The notes under the pieces were generated by a model that worked only from the letters and a program-made list of their open reading frames with translations, was not told the origin of the DNA and did not search any database. From NCBI GenBank assembly GCA_016234535.1, contig JACRBH010000005.1:1-41651 (forward strand): DNA of 41,651 bases, written 5' to 3'. This document shows positions 1 through 8,434 of the stretch, piece after piece. Both the position numbers and the translations under genes were made by a program. Position 1 is the first letter of the stretch. Every line of letters begins with the position of its first letter. Source of the DNA: Chloroflexota bacterium. Lineage in GTDB: Bacteria; Chloroflexota; Anaerolineae; Anaerolineales; Villigracilaceae.

Positions 1-39
1 CGCAATGGCGCCAGTCCCTGCCTGGCTCAGCGAATATAA
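1..39 (+). CDS. Possible 3' end of an upstream gene (partial)
   Basis: Frame 1 is open from the window edge to a TAA at 37-39, 11 bases before the start of the ABC permease. MacB-type permeases usually follow their ATPase subunit, so this could be the C-terminus of that ATPase. Twelve codons are too few to recognise any family, and the stretch could equally be non-coding. Confidence 0.25.
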   Translation, partial: RNGASPCLAQRI

Positions 40-50
40 AAAGGACAACC

Positions 51-1262
51 ATGAAACTCAGAAAAATATTTCGCACAGCCTGGGAAGGCTTAATGCTCAA
101 CAAAGTCCGCTCTTTTCTGACGACACTGGGCGTGATCATCGGCGTGGCTTCGGTCATCGTCATGTTGGCAGTCAGCGCAGGCGCAGAAGCCTCCATCGCA
201 GAACAGATCAACGCCCTCGGCGCAAACCTGATCATCGTCTCGCCGATGCGCGGCATCCCTGGCGCGGGGCGTACCCTGCTCATTGACGACGCCTACGCAA
301 TTGCCGAACAAGTGGTTGGCATCAGCGGATTTTCCGCCGAGCAATCACCTGCCGCCCAAAACGTCCGCGCGGGCGGCGTGACTCTTGAAGCCATTCCCAT
401 CATCGGCACGACGGCAGATTTTCCGCCCGTGCGTGATTACGCTGTCGCTGAAGGTCGCTACTTTACCGCCGATGAAGATGACCGCAAAGCAAAAGTTGTC
501 ATTCTTGGCTCAGGCATTGCCACGGATTTATTCGGCGCAGAAAACGCAATCGGGCAGACCGTCACCGTTGACTCAACCAAACTGACCGTCATCGGCGTCA
601 TGGAACCCAAGGGCATCGTGGCAGACATTGATTACGATGGGCGCGTTTACATGCCGATCAACCTTCTGTTTCAAAAATTTATGACCGCGTCCCCGATGGG
701 CACAGATGCCGTCCGCACGATCTATCTCAAATCAGAAAGTCAGGAACAGATTGACAGCGTCATCGCGCAGACAACCGCCATACTTGCAGAACGTCACGAT
801 GTTGATCCCGCCAAGCCCGACTTCACCGTGCAAACCCAGCAGGACATCATCGCCACGCAGGAAGCCACCACCGCCGCATTTCGTGATTTGCTGGCATGGG
901 TCGCTGCCATCTCATTGCTTGTTGGCGGCATTGGCATCATGAATATCATGCTGGTAAGTGTCACCGAACGCACACGCGAGATCGGTCTGCGTCAGGCACT
1001 CGGCGCAAAAGCATCCACTGTCCTCATGCAGTTCCTGATCGAAGCCGTCATCCTCAGCCTCGCGGGTGGATTGGTCGGCGTCATCCTCGGCGTAGGCGGC
1101 TCGTATCTCTTTGGCGCATTTGGCACCATGCGCACCGAGATCGTCCCCATGTCCATTCCGCTTGCATTTGGCGCGGCAACCATCGTTGGCATTTTCTTCG
1201 GCTATTACCCCGCCACACAAGCCGCGAAACTCGATCCCATTGAAGCTCTGCGGCGCGAATAA
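51..1262 (+). CDS. MacB/FtsX-type ABC transporter permease
   Basis: This 403-residue protein is an inner-membrane permease of the MacB/LolC/FtsX class, which couples cytoplasmic ATP hydrolysis to export or to movement of lipoproteins or peptides in the envelope. It has an N-terminal membrane segment at about residues 20-45, a large extracytoplasmic MacB_PCD-like domain (about 50-270), and a C-terminal FtsX domain with three membrane helices (about 280-395). The C-terminal domain contains the conserved TEREIGLRQALGA-like cytoplasmic loop and ends PIEALRRE, as in many MacB proteins. The ATG follows an AAGGAC ribosome site. Two lipoproteins follow closely and are probably co-transcribed. The partner ATPase is not in the window. 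The family call is strong; the substrate is unknown. Confidence 0.92.
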   Translation: MKLRKIFRTAWEGLMLNKVRSFLTTLGVIIGVASVIVMLAVSAGAEASIAEQINALGANLIIVSPMRGIPGAGRTLLIDDAYAIAEQVVGISGFSAEQSPAAQNVRAGGVTLEAIPIIGTTADFPPVRDYAVAEGRYFTADEDDRKAKVVILGSGIATDLFGAENAIGQTVTVDSTKLTVIGVMEPKGIVADIDYDGRVYMPINLLFQKFMTASPMGTDAVRTIYLKSESQEQIDSVIAQTTAILAERHDVDPAKPDFTVQTQQDIIATQEATTAAFRDLLAWVAAISLLVGGIGIMNIMLVSVTERTREIGLRQALGAKASTVLMQFLIEAVILSLAGGLVGVILGVGGSYLFGAFGTMRTEIVPMSIPLAFGAATIVGIFFGYYPATQAAKLDPIEALRRE

Positions 1263-1299
1263 TTCCTCTAAAAAAATTTCAACCAAAAAGGATTCAACC

Positions 1300-1872
1300 A
1301 TGAAAAAGATTTTTCTCCTCCTCGCATTTCTCTTCGCTCTTTTGCTCGCCTCCTGCTCAGGGACGGCTGCTCCTGCTCCGACAACAGGCGGCGACATCTA
1401 TGTCAGCCAAAACCTGCCCGTTGATTATGAAGGCGCATTGCCAGTCCGCAATCAACTTGCCCTTGGAACCCTCGAACTCAGCCAGACCGATCTAGCCATC
1501 AACGCCGAACAAGCCAAGACACTCCTTCCGCTTTGGCAGGCCCTTCGCAGCACCCAGCAGGCAGGCGGAACAGCCCAAGCCGAAGTCAGCGCCTTGTTGA
1601 CTCAAATCGAAGCCGCCATGAAACCTGAACAATTACAGTCCATTGCCAGCATGAAGTTAACCTTCACCAACATGCAGGAATGGGCAACTGCCAACGGCAT
1701 CACCATGGGCAGCGGCGGCACGCCTGGTCAGGGCAGCGGAATGTCACCCGAAGCGCGCGCCACCAAACAAGCCGCCGAGGGCATCACCTCCAGTAGCGGC
1801 GGAAGCGGAAGCAAACTTCCGACCGCATTAATGGACGCAGTCATCGCCTCGTTGGAAGCACAGATTAAATAA
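1300..1872 (+). CDS. Lipoprotein, Spy-like LTxxQ flavour, associated with ABC permease
   Basis: This 190-residue secreted lipoprotein has a signal peptide ending in a lipobox (LLASC). The mature part is mostly helical and holds EQAKTLLPLWQAL and MKPEQLQSIASM, a pattern reminiscent of the LTxxQ helices of Spy/CpxP envelope proteins. It ends in a Gly/Ser-rich stretch followed by a short helix. I chose the ATG at 1300 because it starts directly at the signal peptide and sits 37 bases after the permease stop; the frame is open further upstream inside the permease. The next gene is a clear paralogue. A role as the periplasmic or surface accessory of the ABC permease is inference from position. Confidence 0.75.
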   Translation: MKKIFLLLAFLFALLLASCSGTAAPAPTTGGDIYVSQNLPVDYEGALPVRNQLALGTLELSQTDLAINAEQAKTLLPLWQALRSTQQAGGTAQAEVSALLTQIEAAMKPEQLQSIASMKLTFTNMQEWATANGITMGSGGTPGQGSGMSPEARATKQAAEGITSSSGGSGSKLPTALMDAVIASLEAQIK

Positions 1873-1923
1873 AAAAATGTTTTGTCGGGGCAAGTTCCCA
1901 ACAAAACAGAAAAGAAGACAATC

Positions 1924-2499
1924 ATGAAAAAAAATATCTTTCGCGTCGCACTCTTTACCTTACTCGTCGTCAGTTTTGTCTACGCCTGCGCCCCGACGGT
2001 TGAAGCAACACCCACCTCATTGGCATCTGCCTATCTCAGCATCGAATATAGCGACGCGGCGAATGTCCGCAGTCAACTGGCGTATGGCACGCTCAAACTG
2101 ACTGATGTAACGCCCGAACAAGCCAAGATCCTAATTCCACTTTGGCAGGCAGTCATCAGCTTGAGTGGCGACACGACCACTGCCAGCGAAGAACTCACCG
2201 CTGTTCAGGATCAAATTACCGCGGTGCTGTCTGCAGATCAATTGCAGTCAATCGCAGGAATGCAAATCACCAACACTGGCTTGAATGAATTCTACGCGGG
2301 CTATGGCATCGTCATGCCGACCCCCGTCCCAGGCGTGACAAAAGTCCCAGGTTCGGGCAGCGGCAAGACCGAGGAAGAAAAAGTCGCCGCCCAAGCCACT
2401 GCCGCTGCATCGGGTCAAACCACAGGCACGGGCCAATCCGCGAAGACCCTGCTTTTTGAAAAGACGATTGAATATCTGACAGGAGTGGCGGGACAGTAA
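1924..2499 (+). CDS. Lipoprotein paralogous to the preceding gene
   Basis: This 191-residue lipoprotein has a signal peptide ending VYAC. It shares with its upstream neighbour the blocks NVRSQLAYGTLKL / PVRNQLALGTLEL, EQAKILIPLWQAV / EQAKTLLPLWQAL and LSADQLQSIAGM / MKPEQLQSIASM, so the two arose by tandem duplication. A low-complexity Gly/Ser/Thr stretch again precedes the C-terminal helix. The ATG at 1924 fits the signal peptide; an in-frame upstream start at 1882 would add 14 hydrophilic residues before it. No enzymatic motif is visible. The likely role is an accessory to the ABC permease operon. Confidence 0.72.
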   Translation: MKKNIFRVALFTLLVVSFVYACAPTVEATPTSLASAYLSIEYSDAANVRSQLAYGTLKLTDVTPEQAKILIPLWQAVISLSGDTTTASEELTAVQDQITAVLSADQLQSIAGMQITNTGLNEFYAGYGIVMPTPVPGVTKVPGSGSGKTEEEKVAAQATAAASGQTTGTGQSAKTLLFEKTIEYLTGVAGQ

Positions 2500-2941
2500 C
2501 CTTTGTGCATTCAAATCTTGTTGACGAGCCCAGTCTTTGAGCAGGGTCAACGAAACGAGCGGAAGACCGAGGTCACACACCTTTCGCAGCAACCCGTATA
2601 GGGCGGATTGATCAGGCACAGGTCCGGAAAGAAGCGTGTGAGTCCATCATCTTCCAGCGCGACGGTCTCGCTAATCAAGATCATCCATTTTTGGTGCTAT
2701 TCGATTTTTTTGTTGCGGGTGTTGATGTACGCCATGGATCCGCTCAGCAGCTTACAGCCATTTCATAAGGCTTCCCATGATAGGGGATCAGCGTCAGGTT
2801 AATCGCAATCTTAAAATCGCGCTGGCATTTCCTGACAGGCTGATTCAATGCCCAAGCGATGGACATTGATTTTGGTTTTCTTGGTCGAAACCAAGTAACC
2901 ATCAATTTTTTCCGCTTTATTGGGTCCAGTTCACGCTATAG
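2500..2941 (-). pseudogene. Gene-free stretch with a possible decayed transposase trace
   Basis: No intact gene is seen here. On the minus strand around 2830-2740 one frame reads FKIAINLTLIPYHGKPYE. This resembles the first catalytic-Asp region of some DDE (ISH3/IS4-like) transposases, where a form like IAIDLTLIPYHG is common. It soon runs into stops and frame changes. The reading is from memory of the family and could be chance; terminal inverted repeats were not found. Confidence 0.3.
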
Positions 2942-3871
2942 TCATTTCTTTAAAACACGAACCTGATCACGCAATCGTTGAAAGTCATCAATTTTGAATT
3001 GTCCGGCTCCAATAGTTAATGTGTTGGCGGTTCCGGCTGCCACACCGCATACAAAGGATTCTTCAAACGATAACCCATGCAGAATTCCATAAGTGAGTCC
3101 GGCAAGCGTACAATCTCCGGAGCCGACAGCGCTCTTCGCATCCACAATTGGATTCTGCACAATGAATACTTCCTGTCCACATGCAGCGATGGCCCCTTTT
3201 GCTCCCAGAGAAAGCAATACATTTGTCTTATAGTTTGTGGAGACCTCGATGGCTGCTTGGGCAAAGTCCAGGGGTCCGTTTTGTCCGCCCCCCAAAAGAG
3301 AGCTCACTTCTGTTTCATTCGGCTTGACAAAGAACGGTTCTGCCTCCAAACCCTTGCAGAGCGCATCTCCGCTGGTATCGAGGAAAGTCAATATCCCGGC
3401 TTCTTTGGCGATCTTGATCACACCAGCATAAAAATCAGAAGGAACGCCCGGAGGCAGACTCCCAGAAAGAGTTACGGCTTTATACCCTCCGATGATTTTT
3501 CGAATATGGCTTAGCAACTCTTCCACTTTTTTAACAGGAATAGAGTCTCCCTTTTCATAAATTTCCGTCATTGTTCCCTTTTCAAGATCCAAAATGGATG
3601 TGCAGGTTCGCGACTCGAAATCCGTAAGAACAAAATCAGTCTTTATCCCCTCTTGACGCAATTCTTCTTCGATAAATTGACCGGCGAATCCGCCCACCCA
3701 TCCCGATATGACCGGTTCCTCGCCCAGGGTTTTGAGCGCCCTGGCGACGTTGCAGCCCTTGCCCCCAGCCAGGGAGAGCACCGATTCGGGGCGGTGAATC
3801 TTGTTAATCTCAAACGATGAGACCACGATCGTCTTATCGATGGCGGCATTTAGATTCAGACAAAGGATCAT
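2942..3871 (-). CDS. PfkB-family sugar-phosphate kinase (1-phosphofructokinase / tagatose-6-phosphate kinase type)
   Basis: This 309-residue cytoplasmic kinase is of the FruK/LacC branch of the PfkB family, which phosphorylates fructose-1-phosphate, fructose-6-phosphate or tagatose-6-phosphate to the bisphosphate. Visible motifs are MILCLNLNAAID at the N-terminus, AGGKGCNVARAL (about residues 35-46, substrate-binding Gly-Gly motif), GSLPPG (about 137-142) and the catalytic AVGSGDC with Asp253. The start at 3871 begins exactly at the family's N-terminus; the frame is open upstream into the aldolase gene. It lies 7 bp after the aldolase stop, so kinase and aldolase make a phosphorylate-then-cleave pair. 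Which ketose phosphate is used cannot be read from sequence. Confidence 0.88.
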   Translation of the reverse strand: MILCLNLNAAIDKTIVVSSFEINKIHRPESVLSLAGGKGCNVARALKTLGEEPVISGWVGGFAGQFIEEELRQEGIKTDFVLTDFESRTCTSILDLEKGTMTEIYEKGDSIPVKKVEELLSHIRKIIGGYKAVTLSGSLPPGVPSDFYAGVIKIAKEAGILTFLDTSGDALCKGLEAEPFFVKPNETEVSSLLGGGQNGPLDFAQAAIEVSTNYKTNVLLSLGAKGAIAACGQEVFIVQNPIVDAKSAVGSGDCTLAGLTYGILHGLSFEESFVCGVAAGTANTLTIGAGQFKIDDFQRLRDQVRVLKK

Positions 3872-3878
3872 GGCAGGT

Positions 3879-4751
3879 TTATTTTGCTTTTCCTGAGGAA
3901 CCGAAGAAACGAATCCGTTCGCGCACAATTTCCATCTGGGCGTTTCGCCCCGCAGACATATATTTGCGCGGGTCGACCAAACTGCCATCCTTGTTCAGCA
4001 CATCGCGGATCGCGCCGGTAAAAGCCTGCGCCAATTGAGTGGCAACGTTCACCTTGCTCAAGCCCATGCTTATACCTTGCTTGATGTCATTATCTGACAC
4101 CCCGGAAGACCCGTGTAATACCAGCGGAATAGTTACCCGTTTGCGAATCGCCAGCAAACGCTCCAAATCCAAAGCGACTGACTTGGCCCTGAGTCCATGC
4201 ACCGAGCCTAGCGCTACAGCAAGCGTATCTATGCCTGTAGTTCGGGTAAATTGAGACGCTTCGTCTGGATCGGTTAAATCAATAGCGGATTCGTTGAACT
4301 CTTTTCCGTCAGGCTTGGGCACTTCGCCCACTTCCGCCTCCATGCAAACCCCGACAGAGTGCGCCATATCGCAAAGCCGTTTTGTGATGGATATATTTTC
4401 TTCAAAGGGCAGCCCGTCACCGTCGAACATGACTGAGGTAAATCCCAGGGTTATTGCCTGAATCACTTCGCTTTCCGTGCCGTGATCCAGATGTAGTGAA
4501 ACCGGCGCAGTAATACTGTCTGCGGCGATTTTTCCAACTGCGGCAATATATTTGATTCCTTGAATCTCATTGCCGCTTCCGATATGCGTCAATGCACGAT
4601 GGCTGATCTGGATAATTGCTGGCGACTGTTCAGCCTGGGCAGCCAAAACAATGGATTGCACCTGCTCTAGGGTGTTAGCGTTGAACGCGCCTACCGCCCA
4701 GCCTTCCTTTTGGGCGCGAAGAATCCAAGGATATATATTTTGAAGGGTCAT
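3879..4751 (-). CDS. Class II ketose-bisphosphate aldolase (GatY/KbaY/FbaA family)
   Basis: This 290-residue zinc-dependent aldolase cleaves fructose- or tagatose-1,6-bisphosphate to DHAP and glyceraldehyde-3-phosphate. The N-terminus (VGAFNANTLEQVQSIV) is typical of the GatY/KbaY/FbaA group. Zinc and catalytic residues are visible: HLDHG with Asp89 and His90, GSVHG with His185, and HGSSG with His213. Length matches the family (about 285 residues). Its ATG overlaps the stop of the upstream dehydrogenase gene by four bases, which suggests translational coupling. With a GatD-like dehydrogenase before it and a PfkB kinase after it, tagatose- or fructose-bisphosphate is the likely substrate; sequence alone does not decide between them. 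Confidence 0.9.
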   Translation of the reverse strand: MTLQNIYPWILRAQKEGWAVGAFNANTLEQVQSIVLAAQAEQSPAIIQISHRALTHIGSGNEIQGIKYIAAVGKIAADSITAPVSLHLDHGTESEVIQAITLGFTSVMFDGDGLPFEENISITKRLCDMAHSVGVCMEAEVGEVPKPDGKEFNESAIDLTDPDEASQFTRTTGIDTLAVALGSVHGLRAKSVALDLERLLAIRKRVTIPLVLHGSSGVSDNDIKQGISMGLSKVNVATQLAQAFTGAIRDVLNKDGSLVDPRKYMSAGRNAQMEIVRERIRFFGSSGKAK

Positions 4752-5794
4752 CTGGCCTCCTCAGGGTTCATGATAATCTTCTGGTGAGCCAGTTGGTGGG
4801 CGCCGATTTTTTCAAAAACCTCAGGTGCTTTTGAAAGTGGAATGCGATGCGAGATGAGTGTCTCCATTTCCAGGCTGCCATCCGAGAGCGCCGCAATGGT
4901 TTCCGTCCATTCGTGACCGGGGAATGGCGCTGAATAAGACATGAAACAGCCAACAAGACTGATTTCCTTCCGCATCATGTTTTCGATGAAGGACAGCGGT
5001 AGGAACTTGTCCAGCGGCTGGTTCCCCGCCAGGACAACTTTGCCACGCGGACGGGTAACCGGCAGAGTCTGTTCCAAAACCTGCGGAACGCCGGTTGCCT
5101 CCAAGGTAAGGTCGGCGCCATCGCCAAGGAATTTTTGTACTTCTTTTATAACGTCAACCTTGGAAGGGTTAAGCGTCACATGTGCGCCAACTTTGGATGC
5201 AATCTTCAAGTTATCTTCCAACAAGTCGGTAACAATTATTGTCCGCGCGCCAAGGATGCGCAGCCATTGTACAAGCATCAATCCAATGGAACCGGCGCCC
5301 AGCACAACAGCAGTTTGCCCGCTCTTGAAATCTCCGAGCGCCAGCATGTGCCGCGCAACCGTCGAGGGTTCGATAAGAGCGGCGCATTCAAATGGCAATC
5401 CGTCGGGCAATAGAAAAATATTTCGCTCAGGCAGATCGACAAACTCTGCAAAGCCGCCCGATTGGCGCGAGCCGATAAATGAATAACTGTGACAGGCAGA
5501 ATAATGCCCTCGCAGGCACTGCTCGCACTCGAAACAAGGCACCAGGGGGATAATAACAGCGTGCCTGCCGACATAATCTTCGCTGACTCCGCTGCCAACA
5601 CGATCAATGATCCCGGATATTTCATGACCCAGAATCAGAGGATACATTCGATGCCCATCCACAAATCGCTTTATATCCGACCCGCAAATGGAAATGGCTT
5701 TAACCTTTAAACGGACATGTCCGGGGCCCGGCTCTGGGGTCGGGACGTCCTTGTAAGTAAGGACACCTTTGTTTTCAAGCACTACGGCTTTCAT
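4748..5794 (-). CDS. Zinc-dependent polyol-phosphate dehydrogenase, GatD-like (MDR family)
   Basis: This 348-residue medium-chain dehydrogenase has catalytic zinc ligands Cys37 (ICGSD) and His57-Glu58 (GHE), structural zinc cysteines 87, 90, 93 and 101, and a Rossmann motif VLGAGSIG near residue 165. Several stretches match my recollection of galactitol-1-phosphate 5-dehydrogenase GatD: PLVPCFECEQCLRGHYSAC, FIGSRQSGGFAEF and a C-terminal SYSAPFPGHEW (GatD has SYSSPWPGQEW). It would oxidise a hexitol phosphate, or a free polyol, to the ketose with NAD+. It is followed, with a 4-bp overlap, by the aldolase. In enteric bacteria GatD works with a PTS; here an FGGY kinase precedes it instead. Confidence 0.85.
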   Translation of the reverse strand: MKAVVLENKGVLTYKDVPTPEPGPGHVRLKVKAISICGSDIKRFVDGHRMYPLILGHEISGIIDRVGSGVSEDYVGRHAVIIPLVPCFECEQCLRGHYSACHSYSFIGSRQSGGFAEFVDLPERNIFLLPDGLPFECAALIEPSTVARHMLALGDFKSGQTAVVLGAGSIGLMLVQWLRILGARTIIVTDLLEDNLKIASKVGAHVTLNPSKVDVIKEVQKFLGDGADLTLEATGVPQVLEQTLPVTRPRGKVVLAGNQPLDKFLPLSFIENMMRKEISLVGCFMSYSAPFPGHEWTETIAALSDGSLEMETLISHRIPLSKAPEVFEKIGAHQLAHQKIIMNPEEAR

Positions 5795-5818
5795 AATTAT
5801 TTCTCCAATCTGTACTTT

Positions 5819-7366
5819 TTAAAAATGACTTCGAGTGATCGAATCCAGTCTCACAAAATCGTCCATGAGCTTTCTAGACACGCTTCGATACACCGAGAAC
5901 AACTCCTGATACAGGGCATGATTTTTCATGGACGGTTCAAAGACCTGGCGGGTTGGCAACAGATCAGAAACACAGGCGCCGATATCCTTGCATAATCCAA
6001 CTCCATGAGCAGTCAAGGCGAACAACCCCAGACCATGTCCGCCCTCGCCGCCATCTGCACGTTTTGCTACAATGAAAGGCTTCCCGTAAATATCCGCTTT
6101 GATCTGGCACCAAACTGCGCTTTGCGTTGCCCCGCCAGAGCCCAGAAATTCTTCAACCATTACTCCATGCTCTTCAGCAATCTGCAAGTTATCGTACACG
6201 GCAAAGGCACACCCTTCCATAATTGCTCGAAGAATATCAGCGCGGGTAGTGCTATATGACAACCCAAAGAATACTCCCCGCGCGATACTGCTCCATATGG
6301 GCGTTCGTTCACCAGCCATATACGGAAGGAAAATTAAACCATTTGCTCCCGGTTTGGATTCATTGGCCTGCTGACTGAAGACCATAAATGGATTATTTCC
6401 GATCAGATCACCCGCGCTCTCACCTGGACGCCAAAACTGGTCCCGGAACCAACCAAGCGATCCGCCGCCGACAGTTCCTGCTTGAAGCAGATATTGTCCT
6501 GGAATCAAATGGTGTGAAAAAATCAAACGCGGTTCGACAAGCACGTGATCAAGACTGATTCCCACCCCACCTGCTTGCCCACCCTGTTCATTGGTTTGCC
6601 CAGGCTTGATAACACCTGAGCCTAATGCACCGGCAATGGCATCCAAACAGCCTGCTATCACCGGGATGCCGGGTTTCAGCCCAGTTTGCTGTGCTGCTTT
6701 TTCAGTGACGGTTCCTACAACCTCAGCGCTGGCAACCAGCTTCGGCATTTTCTCGAGCGGAACACCAATGACTTGGGCGGCATGTTGATCCCATTTTTCA
6801 TTTCGAATATCGAAAAAATGATACCCATAGGCCTGGGTGTAATCGCAAACGAACTGACCGGTAAACCGAGACACGATGAAGCCGGTCGCTTCGAGAAATT
6901 TATAAGCTGAATTAAAAATGTGGGGGTGGTTCTTTTTTAGCCAGATTAACTTGGGAGTAATATATGCGGCATCCAAAGGATTCGCATTCAAGTCCACGAG
7001 ACTGTTCGCTTCTGGCAGCGACTTGAGCCAGGCCGTCTCCTGTTCTGCACGACGATCCAGCCAAATCATGGCAGGGTAAAGAGGGTTGCCTGCGTGATCC
7101 ACTGGGATCAACGTCCATCCAACTCCGTCGACACCGATTCCCATTATCGAAGCGGGATCAACTCCACCCGTCGTGAGAACCGTCCGAATCGTCTTGCAGA
7201 CAGCCAGCCACCATGTATCTCCATCGATCTCCGCCCATAATGGCTTCGCGCGTTGCAGGTCGTAGTTGGTGGCTGCATTGGCAACCATCCGACCTGCCTC
7301 TGCCCACAACGAGGTTTTTGCGCTTGAGGTGCCTACATCAATTGTGAGGATATATTGAGGTGCCAT
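5819..7366 (-). CDS. FGGY-family carbohydrate kinase (XylB-like)
   Basis: This 515-residue sugar or polyol kinase of the FGGY family shows the N-terminal phosphate-binding loop TIDVGTSSAKTSLW, the GVDGVGWTLIP segment, GGGSLGWFRD, a FLPYMAGERTPIW motif typical of xylulokinase/gluconokinase relatives, and the C-terminal signature region with EFLGSGGATQSAVWCQIKAD. It phosphorylates a ketose, aldonate or polyol with ATP in the cytoplasm. It lies 24 bp upstream of the GatD-like gene in the same operon, so its product may be the substrate of that dehydrogenase. Specificity within FGGY cannot be read by eye; xylulose, gluconate, ribulose or hexitols remain possible. Confidence 0.88.
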   Translation of the reverse strand: MAPQYILTIDVGTSSAKTSLWAEAGRMVANAATNYDLQRAKPLWAEIDGDTWWLAVCKTIRTVLTTGGVDPASIMGIGVDGVGWTLIPVDHAGNPLYPAMIWLDRRAEQETAWLKSLPEANSLVDLNANPLDAAYITPKLIWLKKNHPHIFNSAYKFLEATGFIVSRFTGQFVCDYTQAYGYHFFDIRNEKWDQHAAQVIGVPLEKMPKLVASAEVVGTVTEKAAQQTGLKPGIPVIAGCLDAIAGALGSGVIKPGQTNEQGGQAGGVGISLDHVLVEPRLIFSHHLIPGQYLLQAGTVGGGSLGWFRDQFWRPGESAGDLIGNNPFMVFSQQANESKPGANGLIFLPYMAGERTPIWSSIARGVFFGLSYSTTRADILRAIMEGCAFAVYDNLQIAEEHGVMVEEFLGSGGATQSAVWCQIKADIYGKPFIVAKRADGGEGGHGLGLFALTAHGVGLCKDIGACVSDLLPTRQVFEPSMKNHALYQELFSVYRSVSRKLMDDFVRLDSITRSHF

Positions 7367-7387
7367 GTTCTTCCAGATTATGCAAGA

Positions 7388-8419
7388 TCACACAGATGCA
7401 ATTTGCCCATCCAAATCCCACAGATCCCGCCAGTCCTTCGCACCTTTCCACAAGAAGACCTGACCCTTGATCAAACGATTGTTCTTATCGATGCGCGCAA
7501 TTTCATGCATTTCTTCTTCTGTCAGAGGTTCCGTGGTAACGGCTTTCAGATTACTCCAATATTGTTCCGGGCGAACCGAGAAGGGAATTGGAATTTGCCC
7601 GCGTTGAGCTGCCCACTTTAGGCACGCCACTGCCGGATGTACATTCAATCGATTGGCAATTTTCACGATCACGGGATCCTCAATATCGACTGTGTCATCG
7701 GGAGTCCTGTCTCGGTCAGGGCGGCTTGGCGAGCCGACAGGGGAATAGCCAATCGGTACAATTTGGTTGTCCAAACAAAATTGGAATAGTTCGGGTTGTT
7801 GGAAATGAGGATGGAGTTCCATCTCGTTCGCGGCTGGCTTGATCTTGGCATCTCGCAACAGCAACTTTAATTTTGGAATGGTCATATTCGATGTTCCAAT
7901 ATGCCGCACGATGCCCATCTCAACCAGTTTTTCCATTTGCCGCCAAGTCTTCATATAGTTTTCGTGGATATAGGGAACCGCGTGAGGATCGCGAGAGTTC
8001 ACGTCCACGCCTACGCCGTGATGATTTGGAAAGGGCCAGTGGATTAGATACAAATCAAGGTGGTTCAGTTGCAAATCCTTGAGGGTCTGTCGGCAAGTGG
8101 GAATGACATCCTCTTCGGCATGTTTGTTATTCCACAGTTTTGATGTAATCCACAATTCTTCACGTTTGACGATTCCCTTTTTTATGACTGCTTGTATAGA
8201 CTCGCCAACTTCCCTCTCGTTTCCATAGACCATAGCGCAGTCGATGTGACGATAGCCAATCTCAATCGCATCTAATACCGCCGCCGCAATCTGGTCCGCT
8301 GAGAAGCGGTCGGAGCCAAACGTCCCCAAGCCAATTGCAGGAATCTTCGCGCCTGTGTAAAGTTTTCTATATGGCACGAATCTCGGGTCGATTTTTTCAA
8401 GTGAGTTATCCAAAGTCAT
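7388..8419 (-). CDS. Aldo/keto reductase
   Basis: This 343-residue NAD(P)H-dependent reductase has the TIM-barrel fold and the full catalytic tetrad: Asp60 and Tyr65 in HIDCAMVYGNE, Lys94 in ITSKLWN and His127 in LYLIHWP. A C-terminal IPFSVRPEQYWSNL segment matches the cofactor-binding IP.S region of the family. It interconverts a sugar or small aldehyde and its alcohol. Its ATG follows GAGGAGA at unusually short spacing. It is the first structural gene after the LacI regulator, so it probably feeds or drains the polyol/sugar pathway encoded downstream. The substrate is unknown; lactaldehyde from the deoxyhexose genes is another possibility. Confidence 0.88.
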   Translation of the reverse strand: MTLDNSLEKIDPRFVPYRKLYTGAKIPAIGLGTFGSDRFSADQIAAAVLDAIEIGYRHIDCAMVYGNEREVGESIQAVIKKGIVKREELWITSKLWNNKHAEEDVIPTCRQTLKDLQLNHLDLYLIHWPFPNHHGVGVDVNSRDPHAVPYIHENYMKTWRQMEKLVEMGIVRHIGTSNMTIPKLKLLLRDAKIKPAANEMELHPHFQQPELFQFCLDNQIVPIGYSPVGSPSRPDRDRTPDDTVDIEDPVIVKIANRLNVHPAVACLKWAAQRGQIPIPFSVRPEQYWSNLKAVTTEPLTEEEMHEIARIDKNNRLIKGQVFLWKGAKDWRDLWDLDGQIASV

Positions 8420-8434
8420 TCTCCTCTCTCACGC

